Shown here: positions 54,236 to 64,000 of the stretch, piece by piece
How the letters are laid out: the number at the start of each line of letters is the position of its first letter
How positions within the stretch are numbered: position 1 is the first letter of the stretch
Assembly: GCA_037447655.1 (NCBI GenBank)
Contig: JBBHKE010002692.1
Coordinates: 62,001 to 126,000 of the forward strand
Direction: 5' to 3'
From: Zygnema cylindricum
Taxonomy: Eukaryota > Streptophyta > Zygnematophyceae > Zygnematales > Zygnemataceae
Length of the DNA stretch: 64,000 bases
Notes under the pieces: generated by a model
Seen by the model: the letters and a program-made list of their open reading frames with translations, nothing else
Database searches by the model: none
What the model was told of the DNA's origin: nothing
Made by a program: the position numbers and the translations under genes

Positions 54236-56570
54236 ATCCCCCTCTCAAAGTTGTAATTATTACACCAACCCTAATTTGGGTCTTCCCCTCAAAAGTACAT
54301 CATGAGTCGTTGCTTTCGTCGGCATATCCGCGGCTTCCTCCAACGTCGAAACATACAAAAATTCAACTTCCTTTGCGGTGACCAAATCGCTTACGAAGTG
54401 CCACTGAATCTTGGTATGTTTTGTCTTTTTGTGAAAGAGAGGATTCTTCACCAATGGCTGTCAGATTTTTTTTTTATACAGCCAATAGAAATCCTCAATT
54501 CCTCAAGTAACTCCTTGATCCAAATCGACGCCTTAGACGTATGACACGCAGCCATATACTCCGCTTCGGTTGAACTTAGTGCGACAGTTGGCAGGAGTCC
54601 CGAAATCCAAGAAATTGTCGCGCCACCAAAAACAAAAGCATATCTAGACGTTGACTTTCCTGTGTCAAAATCTCCACCCCCCAATTTTCGTCACAATATC
54701 CCACGCACTCCAAAGATGTCTGTCGAGATCGAAATAATAAACTAATCTCGACCGTACCGGCTAGGTAATGAAATATCTTCTTCACGACCTCCCAATGAAT
54801 CTTTTTAGGAGCTTGACAAAATCGGCTCACGACAAAAAGCGTGGCCGAAATATTCGGTCACGTGGCCACACTTAAATACATTAAACTTCCAACGGCCTCA
54901 CGATAGGACACGTGGACAATTTCTTCTTCCTCAAATTTGTGATATTGAAGTTTGGAATCTATTGGTGTCAAAACCGGCTTAGAATCCAACATAGCAAATT
55001 TTGTTAGTACTTCTTTAAAATATTCCACATGCGACAATTTAATATCTCCATTATCGTACCTCAAAACTTCCACTCCAAGAATATATCGTACGTCCCCCAA
55101 ATCTGTGACTTTAAAGTGTAGACGCAGGTACTCCTTCAATTCCGCAATTCACTTCAACTTATCATATATCATTAAAAATTCATCCATGTAGAAAGAAAAT
55201 ATGATTTGATCCTCCCCCTCACCTTTACGTAAACTCCAAAGTGTAAAACTGTTCTTACAAATCCAAATTCGGTTAGGACCTTGTGTAATCTGAAATACTA
55301 AGTACGTAGTGCCTGTTTTAGTACGTACAAGGACTTTCGCAGCCGCCATACCTTCCCCTCCTTCGACACTACTCCTTCCGGAACTTTCATATAAACCTCC
55401 TCCTCTACCTATTAAAGAACGTCGTCTCTACGTCCATTTGGTGAATGTGCTTCTTGCCGGCAGCGGCAATAACAATAATCGTCCTCAATGAATCAAACTT
55501 CACTACCGATGCATATGTCTCTGTATAATCTATCCCCTCCCATTGTTGAAAGCCCTTGCAAACTAACCGAGCCTTATGTTTTACTACTTCGAGTTTTGGT
55601 TTTAAAAATCCATTTTGCATTAATAGCCTTTTTACCCTCCGGTATGCTTACCTCCTTAAAAGTACGGTTGTCAATAATTGATTGAATTTCTCTTTCCCAC
55701 GCTGATTTCCAATGCTTCTCCAAATCGCATGATTTTCGTGCTTCAATATATGATAACGGATCGCCCGGCTTGTTTTCACATAATGGTTGCTATAAAAGAT
55801 AATCATCCTCCCTCTCCGCCGAAATAAAATAATATGAAATCTCCACATTCCCCTTACCATCAAAAGAAAGACGAGCCGGTTTCTTACCCCTATTTTCCCG
55901 CATACTCTTCCTCGGCTGAAATTCTTTCTCCTCCCTCGCCGGTTCCTCATGAATAATATTCGGTTCACTTCATTTAGAAGATAAAGATTTCCTCGTTACC
56001 GAAGGCATTCGGGAATTTTCGCTTCGTGAATCCCCACCAATCTTACCAAAATTAACATTCCCCACAATTTTACCTTTCCCCCTTTTAACATTGGAGGTGG
56101 ATTCCGGATTTATTTCCAAATCCGAACCCTGAATGTCATTAAGATCACCGATTTCAAATTCTTCATGAAAGTCAAGATTCGAATGTCGCTTAGCCGATCG
56201 AGAGATTGTGGATAATAAATCCTTTTGAAAATCCGCATTCCTCGATTCCTCAATGATATTTCGAAGCGGGTCATAAGCTCGATAAATACTCCCTTTCAAA
56301 CTATACTCCACAAAGTATCCATTCCAACTTCTTGATGCAAATTTACCTTTTCTCTTTTGTGCTTGAATGTAAACCAACACACGGCATCCCCAAATCCGAA
56401 TGTGGTGTAGAGTAGGCTTTCGGCCATACCACAACGCATACGAAGTTTTATCACCTGAAACCGATGTAATTCTCCGATTGCAATGCTGTCAAAATTGAAT
56501 CGCCTTATAAAATAATACTCCTTCCGGATCCGTGTACCATGGATCGTACCATTTATTGAAGAGTACAGTT
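54236..56570 (-). pseudogene. Degenerate Copia element X: integrase C-part, RT, RNase H
   Basis: Read on the minus strand from 56570: integrase C-terminal text (SYALWYGRKPTLHHIRIWGC), linker, RT (KARLVCKGFQQWEGIDYTET, HQMDVETTFFN), RT palm/connection (DLGDVRYILGVEV), RNase H (ALSSTEAEYMAACHTSK) ending at 54260. Frames are broken many times by stops and shifts and the YVDD box is not intact. The 5' half is absent because another Copia LTR begins at 56571. It belongs to a different family from the 42-48 kb element. Confidence 0.8.
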
Positions 56571-57492
56571 TGAAATTCTGTGGTCTCCATTAACCCACAA
56601 AATGAGCAGCCTATGTATAGCCTATAGGATAATATTTGCCCCTTTCACTTTCCCACTGAATAAGTGCCGCCCTGGCACACAAATATTCTGACCACCCTCA
56701 CCTCTCTGAGGACAAGACTCCCTTGAGTTAAACGCAAAAAGAATCATTGAATTTGCTCCCCTAAGCAATAAATTATGGCTTGCCAAAGATGGTCTATAAA
56801 TACAAAAAGTCACCTGGAGAGAGGCACCTCAAACATGCTAAGTCCCTTAACTCCTACTCACAACTACCTAGTACTCTACCCTAAGCCAATCAAAAGAGTG
56901 TATAGTACAAGAAGGTATAGTGGCTGATTGTACTTCTTTTACGGCCATTGTACAACATGGCCTTCTAGTTGACACTTGTCAAGTTAGGAGCCATCGCTCC
57001 TCCTCCCATCCTTTCCGGCGTCCAATGATGTGGCCCCGCGTGGCACAGCTCGCCGCTATGTCCAAAAGCCGCCAAAGATTCATTCAGGTTTGGCGGGGGC
57101 GATGACGTCCGTCTGATAATGTATTTTACACGGTTAGATTCGCGTTCGCAAGCGCCGTTTGACTATAGATAACGTTTCGTCAATTTTTTGTATGTTTAAG
57201 TGAAAGTGACGTTTTGCGTAACACTTTAATTTATTATCAAACCACATACATTAATCGTTTGTTTAACGCCTTAAAGGTTCAAGCGTACGTCTACTTAGTA
57301 CTCTGCACACCAAGGTTCATATCCTATCGAGGGCAATATTTTGGTAATCTATCAATCTGTCTGCATGTCTGCTTGTTTCTTTTTAGCCGTCTGTTTCTTT
57401 CTGACTATGGCAGCAGCCATGGTGACTCTCTCTCTCTCTCTTCACTCTAAAGTCTATATTAAGAAGTGAATTTTAATTACTTCTTTTCAACA
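56571..57492 (-). mobile_element. 3' LTR of degenerate Copia element Y, inserted in X
   Basis: 922 bp, plus-strand start TGAAATTCTGTGGTCTCC and end CTTTTCAACA. It is related to the LTR of the 42-48 kb element (GACAAGACTCCC, AAAAAGAATCATTGAATTTG), including the conserved gag-start ATG near its end. The polypurine tract AAGGGGAG (minus strand) lies at 57500-57493. A B-box-like AAGGTTCATATCC occurs near 57312. Confidence 0.85.
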
Positions 57493-60196
57493 CTCCCCTT
57501 AATTCTTAGTCAACTTTTAATTTAAGTCCACAGTTTTCTCTGTATAATATTAACTTAGGAGAAGGCACGAGTTTTGTCATCATGTTTGCAATCATCCATT
57601 TATCACTTTTATGAACCAGTTTAATTATTTTATTCTCAACCTTCTCTCTGACAAAGCTTAGTCTTATATCCATATGTTTAGCTTTAAAATGGTGTTTTGG
57701 ATTAGTTGTGATAGAGATAGCAGCTTGATTATCACAAAAGACATTCTGAGTCACAGATTTCATGAACTGAAGTTCTTCGAGTAGAGATTTTACCCACATT
57801 AATTCTTTAGTCGCAGCACTGGAAGCCATTTACTACGCCTCCATAGTGGACTGAGCCACTACTTTCTGTTGTTTGCTACTCGAACAACATGCACCATATC
57901 CAATTTGCAACACATAACCAGTTGTACGTCGTCTCAAAGGCATATCCCCATAACTGGCATTACTTCAAGTGGTGATGCCAGTGTGCTCCTCTCCCAAATG
58001 CAACCATAATTCCCTTGTTCCCACCAAATATCTCATCACTTTTTTGGCTGCCTGCCAGTCTCTTTTCCTGAGTTTATTTAGACTTCTACTGAGAACACCT
58101 ACAGCTGCAGCTATGTTCGGACGTGTACAATTCATAAAGTAAATTAAACTACCTACAATTTGACGATATGGAATTCCTTCCATAAACCTTTTTTCTTCCT
58201 CATCCACCTCATCATTAAAATCAATATCCCTCCCTCTTCACTTCCCGGTGATACTTTCTTTAGATCAATGGGAGTGGTACACCCATTTGCTTTCTCCATT
58301 TGAAACTTTTATAGCATATTACCGATAGCTTCTTTCTGAGTGAGTCTTATAAATTTATTCCCTCTATCCCTCTCCATTTGAATCCCCAAAATGTATTTTG
58401 CTTGGACGAGATCTTTCATGTCAAACCGACTTATCAGATCATGTTTGAGTTTGTTAATCATATCTAAGGACTTGCTTAAGACTAACAAATCATCAACATA
58501 AATAGCAATAAATATCACTCAATTTTCATCCTCAAATATATATATATGGAGTGATCTGAACTTATTCTAATGTTTTTTCAAACCTGTTAGAAATTTGTCC
58601 AATTTTATGTTCCATTGCAGCGGGGCTTGCTAAAGGCCATAAAGTGATTTTATCAGTCTGCACACCTTACTTTCTTCTCCACTTTCCACGAATCCTTCCG
58701 GTTGCCTTATGTATATTTCTTCTTCTAACTCTCTGTGTAAGAAGGCGGTCTTAATATCCATCTGGTGTATTTCCATATCCTATGTTGCGGCTAAACTTAA
58801 GAGGATTCTGATAGAAGGGCATCTGACTACGTGTGTGAAGGTTTCTTCATAGTCTATTCCTTCTTTCTGAGTATAACCTTTAGCAACTAACCTAGCCTTA
58901 TATCTTTCAATTGTATTATCTAGGTTTTGTTTAAGCTTAAAAACCCACTTACTTCTAATCAATTTTTTGTCCGGTGGACAATCTACCAACTCCCATATAT
59001 TGGCTTCTATGATAGAGGTCAATTTTTCATTGATGGTAGTGATCCACCAGCTGCTTTTTGGGGTATTATGGCCTCTAAGTATGTCTGAGGTTCATCTGGG
59101 TGAGACATCTTTGTGAGTTGGTTATTTACTTATCTTTCTTGAAGTCGTTTACTACTTTTTCTTCCTCCTTCAAAATCTGACGCCGGTATGGAAGGCATCC
59201 TCGGGTTTTGTTTAGGAAGTTTTCAACTCCCCTATCTTCTAACTCCAGTGTTTGATCAAGTTCCTCGTCGGTTTCCACTTCATATTGTGGAGTTTCCTCA
59301 GATGTTATCTTTTCATCCTTCTCCTTTAGTATATCTGCAAATTTTTCCTTCTCCTCGTCTTCCTTCTCTTCATTTCCAAAGTCAAAGTCAAAAAAACTAA
59401 CCCGGTTAAAATCTGATTTTTACTTCTTTGTTATATTTGAATGGATCAATAGACTTTACTTCATTCATCACCACTATGTGTTTTACCAAAATGATATCTT
59501 TCTTTTTCAAGTCATACACTCGATATCCTTTTAAGCTCTCATCATATCCTACAAGATAACCTGGTTTCCCTCTTCCCTCTAACTTCCATTTAGTCTTATC
59601 GAAATCCAAACTGTAGACTTGACTTCCAAACACTCTCAAACTAGACAAATCTTGTTTTTTTCGTGTCCACCTTTCGTACAGAGTTTCTTCATATTTGTCG
59701 AAGTTAGCACTCTATTTTTGATGAAGTTAGCATAGTTCATAGACTCGGCCCAAAACTGCAATCCTATTCTTTTATCAGTTAGCATACTTCTGAACATATC
59801 TCCTAAAGTTCTATTCACTCTTTCTGCTACTCCATTTTGTTCTAGATTATAAGGATCAGTTTTCTCATGATGGATTCCTTCTTATTTAAGAAATTCTTCA
59901 AATTCCTTTGAGGTGTAATCTTTCTTATTATCACTTCTTATCTCTTTTATTAAGGTTTCTTGTAATTTTTCACTCCATACTTTGTATTTTTTGAAACATC
60001 TTAGTACCTCTAACTTATGTCTAAGAAAATATACCTTAGTGTATCTAGACCAATCATCAGTAATGGTTAGCATCCATCTTTTCCCCCCATGTGAAACATA
60101 CCTAGCTGATCCCCAAATATCAGTGTGAACTACATCTAATACTTTCTTTCTTCTAAATGTGGAGGCCTTTGGAAATGGGAGTCTATGAATCTTCCC
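57493..60196 (-). pseudogene. Degenerate Copia element Y: integrase to RNase H
   Basis: On the minus strand from 60196: LPFPKAST-like GAG-pre-integrase edge, integrase (MLTITDDWSRYTKVYFL; second catalytic motif degraded to RSDNKKDY), NRTLGDMFRSML, RT ([32 protein letters not shown]), RNase H (AKHMDIRLSFVREKVENKII) ending at 57506. Closest relative in the window is the 43-47 kb element, with many shared blocks. Numerous stops and shifts. The gag end is cut off by another Copia LTR at 60197. Confidence 0.85.
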
Positions 60197-60826
60197 TGTT
60201 GAAGGTCATGGACATTCTGACTTGGCTGTGTCCCACTCCCACTGGGCGTCACACTTGCACCAGCATGGACTGAGCCATTAGTAGACATGGCAGCACAAGC
60301 AAACCCAAAGATAAATACCTATTTGACTAGATCTATGTTGTAAGATATGTAGCTTTAAGTGAGAGAGGTCTTACAACCAGACAAACATATTCCACAGCCA
60401 AAACAAGGACAATAGAACAGAAAACACCTTAAAGTGCACTTAGTGCTCTCATTTCCTTAAACTCTGTGAAGAATGTACATTCTGTATCAAACAGATCATT
60501 CCTAATTGAATTAAATACTCTAAAGATCTTCAAAATATCTAAAACGTATGTACAAGGTTCACAAGACAATCTACCAACAAAAATCTAAGTGTTGGACTAG
60601 AATTGTCCACTAACAATATCTATATACCCTAAAAATACGGTTGATTCTTATCACGTCCACATTCATTGGCTGCCCTACACACTAGTTTACTTAAAGATAA
60701 CTATTCGTGTAGATACTACAAAAATCCACACTAAATTTGGTCAATATTGAACAGTTGGTATTCCAAAAATATTCTAAGTCCTATACTCAAATTTCTAAGA
60801 CTTACTAAAGCTTACTTTTCAATACA
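60197..60826 (-). mobile_element. 3' LTR of Copia element Z, inserted in Y
   Basis: About 630 bp with short inverted ends (plus strand TGTTGAAGG ... TTCAATACA). Polypurine tract AAGGGG on the minus strand at 60832-60827. The left boundary sits exactly where the integrase text of Y is interrupted, supporting insertion. The presumed TSD at 60192-60196 (TTCCC) cannot be checked because the other end lies outside the window. Confidence 0.75.
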
Positions 60827-63800
60827 CCCCTTAAGCTTTAGAACACTTATTCACTTAGACCATATGCTTTTCTGCAATACTCCAACTTAGGAGCGAGAAG
60901 GGCTTTTTCAACATGTCCGCAACTATTTTCTCATCAGGCAAATAACAAAGTTTTACCACTTTTACGAATACTTTCTCTCGTACCAAAGGTAGCCGAATAT
61001 CTATATGTTCTCTTAAAATGGTGACTTGGGTTTGTAGCCACAAAAATGGCAGCATGATTGTCCCACCACATTATTTGTGTCCCTTATTGCGTAAAACCCA
61101 ATTCTTGAAGAAATGCCTTAATCCATAGCAACTCTTTTAAGGCTGCGGTTGCAGCCATGTATTCGGCTTCCATAGTTGATTGTGCCGTGACCTTTTGAAG
61201 TTTACTGCTCCAACTACAAGTTCCACTTCCAATCTGAATGACATACCCAGTTGTAGACTTCCTACTAGACACATCACTATAGCTAGCGTCACTCCAAGTA
61301 TTAATGCCAACCTTGTCCCCTCCCAAAGTAAGCCAAAGATTTCTAGTCCCAACAAGATACCTTAAGACCCTTTTTGTTGCCTCCCAGTCTCTCTTTCGTG
61401 GGTTTTGCAGACTTCTGCTTAATACACCAACAGCGGCAGCTATATCACGCCTAGTACAATTCATGAAGTATATCAGACTTCCTACTACTTGTCTGTAAAG
61501 TACTTGAGACATAAATTTTTGCTCTTCTGCACTGATTTCCTCATCTATTATTACTCCAAACTCATGCTCCTTTCCTTCAAGTTTTTGCTTATACTCCATA
61601 GGAGTTACACAACCTTTGGCATCAACAAAGCCAAATTTTTCCAACATGTTTCCTATCGCTTCTTTCTGAGTTAGTTTAATTATTTTCTTTTCTCTATCTC
61701 TTTCAACTTGTATTCAAAGGATATATTTTGCCTCACCCAAATCCTTCATTTCAAATTGTGAATTAAAAGTATGTTTTACTTTAGCAATTCCTTCTTTGTT
61801 CTTACTGATTAGTAGCAGATCATCAACATACACAGCAATGAATATCACCTCATCAGGATTATCACCACACATCACATATACTGAATGATCAAAACTAATT
61901 TTAGTAAATCCTAATCCTGTCAAGAACTCATCTAATTTTTTGTTCCACTGTCAGGGGGCTTGCTTCAAACCATTCAAAGATTTTAAAAGTCTGCACACAA
62001 GATTTTCTTTTCTTTTTTCCTCATAACCCTTTGGTTGCTTTATATAAATGACCTCATCTAAATCTCCATGCAAAAAAGCAATTTTGACATCCATTTGGTG
62101 AATGTCAAAATCCTTTATGGCACCTAGTGTAAGTAAGATACGGACAGTTGGAAACCTTACAACAGGGGAGAAAGTTTTTTCATAATCTATCCCCTCCTTT
62201 TGATTATATCCCTTAGCAACCAAACGAGTCATATATCTGTCTATCGTATTATCTGGGTTCAAATTTAACTTAAACACCCATTTACTCCCAATAGCCTTCC
62301 TTCATGGAGGAAGTTCTACCAAATCGCACGTTTCGGCCTTCATGATAGACTTCATTTTTTCATTGACCGCTTCAACCCAGTGTTCCTTTTCATCACTCGA
62401 AAAAGCATTTGTCAATGTTAAACGGCTCTTCTATGTGTGCTGAGTGAGCAAAAGTTGCATTTGCTCCCCTGTGTCTTGCACTTCGCCTCACTCCACCTGG
62501 AAATTCTGTCGCTGGTATAGATGGTTGAGTCCTCCTCCTTTATACAAGTGATTCTGCTTGTGATTCGGCTTCAGCTTGAGGAAGAGGAGAATCTATAACA
62601 CTTTCAAGCATAGCATGTCATGTTTCTGGTGGAGGAGATGGTTCTGTAGCCCTCAAGTCACTCTGAGTTGGTATAGATGCATTTTCTACATTTTTTTTGA
62701 AAAACATAGGATTTTCCTCCAAAAAAATATAATCAACACTTTTATCCTTCTTCTCATCTATACGCTCATTAAATACATCTACGCCTTTTCCTTCATCCTT
62801 CACAATAATGATTTTGGCTACCACAACTCTATTTCTCTTAGTGTCATACACTCTATAACCTTTGGTATGATCATCATACCCTAGAAATAGCCCTGGTATA
62901 CTTTTTGGTTCTAGCTTCCATTTCTGCGGATCATTATCTAGCATAAAAACCTTACGTCCAAAAACCTTGAAGTGACTTACATCTGGTTTGTGTCCAGTCC
63001 AAATTTCATATGAAGCTGTATCTTTTACTGCACTTGTTTCTCACAATTCATAGCCTCTGCCCAAAACTTGTAATCTATGTCTATATCAGCCATCATTGTC
63101 CAAGCACTCTGTGATATAGTCCTATTTATCCTCTCTGAAACACCGTTTTGTTCTGAAGAATAAAGAACAATAAACTGACGTGAGATTTCATGCAATTTTA
63201 AGAATTCTGCAAACTCATTAGTTATGTACTCCCCTCTATTATCAGTTCTGAACCCTGCTATCTTTCTCTCATGCAAATTTTCAACCCAAGCCTTAGACTC
63301 CTTAAATTTTGCAAAGACTTCATCCTTACTTTTCAAAAAATAAACTGTAGTAAACCTATTATAGTCATCCGTAAAAGTAATCATAAACTTAACCCCTCCC
63401 ACATATGGGTATCTAGATGGCCCCCATACATCTGAATAAATTAGTTCTAGCACCATGCTACTTCCATGATCAGTTTGCGAACGGAAAGGCAACTTATGGA
63501 TTTTTCCCATTGCACAACCATCACATACATTTGATGCTGGTTTTTGACTAATTTTTACACCTTCCACCATTTTCTGATTTACCATCTTTTCTAATCTATC
63601 ATAATTCATATGCCCTAAATATTTATGCCATAAATCACAATCAGAGATTACACTTAAGTACATAATATCATTGTCATTATCATTTGCAAGACTCAATCGA
63701 TACAAATTGTTTCCACCAGCAAATCCCTCTACAGCTATTTTCCCATTCTTACTAACTGTTTTCTTCCCATTTTCAGATATAGTTTTTAAACCTTTTCTTT

Positions 63801-64000
63801 TCTACCACTGACGTAGAGAAAAAGTTTATTTAAAAAGCTCGGACATGCAACACATATTCTAAGACCCTTTTCACAAGTTTTCCCTCTACATTCAACATTA
63901 GTGACACCCTCCCCTTTGCTTTCGACTCAACAAAGGTATCATCACTAAAATAAATTTTGACAGGAGAGGTAGATTGAATACTCTCAAAGAGATGGCAACT
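60827..64000 (-). pseudogene. Degenerate Copia element Z, extends beyond the window
   Basis: On the minus strand from 64000: post-protease region (YFSDDTFVESKAKGRVSLML), GAG-pre-integrase HHCC (LWHKYLGHMNYDRL, CDGCAMGKIHKLPF), integrase (YSDVWGPSRYPYVGG, FRTDNRGEY, EQNGVSERINRT), RT ([33 protein letters not shown]), RNase H (AQSTMEAEYMAATAALKELL), tail to about 60855. Several frameshifts and stops (for example near 63040, 62600, 61940, 61710) make it non-functional, but it is less decayed than X. Confidence 0.88.

Noticed and set aside
56460-56590. Apparent gag-like frame running from the LTR of element Y into the flank
   Set aside because: This is the outer edge of a 3' LTR, so the flank belongs to element X. 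Integrase-related text (SYALWYGRKP) in the flank confirms this.

Overview
The window is transposon-dominated nuclear DNA from a eukaryote. The evidence is long stretches without genes, Ty1/copia retrotransposons whose primer-binding sites match initiator tRNA-Met, many non-autonomous DNA transposons with terminal inverted repeats (TIRs) and target-site duplications (TSDs), microsatellites, and tRNA-derived sequences. Nothing bacterial or organellar was seen. A fragment with plant-type leucine-rich repeats (19310-19621) would fit a plant, alga or other protist, but the species cannot be fixed from this sequence. All coordinates and alignments were read by hand, so repeat boundaries outside the LTRs, TIRs and TSDs are approximate.

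Layout. 1-11.7 kb: a 483-bp TA-flanked MITE, a damaged copy of an unrecognised gene (G1), TTA/TAA-flanked Harbinger-like elements, and a cluster of TA-flanked MITEs, one nested in another. 11.7-15 kb: repeat unit A with gene copy G2. 15-20.5 kb: a tRNA-like sequence, CT-rich DNA, AT-rich DNA, an LRR gene fragment and a second tRNA-like sequence. 20.5-27.4 kb: nested Harbinger-like elements. 27.4-34.7 kb: gene copy G3, split by a MITE that is itself split by a plus-strand Copia element with complete LTRs and TSD. 34.8-38.9 kb: repeat unit B (minus strand) with gene copy G4 and two elements carrying exact 8-bp TSDs. 39-50.5 kb: repeat unit C (minus strand) with the only intact gene copy, G5, split by a nearly intact 6,440-bp Copia element. 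50.5-53.7 kb: more MITEs and a purine-rich tract. 53.7-64 kb: three degenerate minus-strand Copia elements nested one inside another.

The most interesting component is a multi-copy gene family (G1-G5, about 200 aa, no recognised domain) that travels inside a repeat of about 3.2 kb. Copies G2, G4 and G5 are preceded by tandem modules that repeat the gene's own start-codon region. Copies G1 and G3 are preceded by a different conserved block, which also occurs upstream of the LRR fragment. Only G5 has an undamaged reading frame.

The 6,440-bp Copia element has LTRs differing at about 10 of 1,050 positions and a 5-bp TSD. It carries a single in-frame TAA between protease and integrase, overlapping a GTAAGT donor-like motif, and Asn in place of the second catalytic Asp of integrase. 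In both Copia families with a visible 5' end, the gag frame starts inside the LTR and runs through the primer-binding site.
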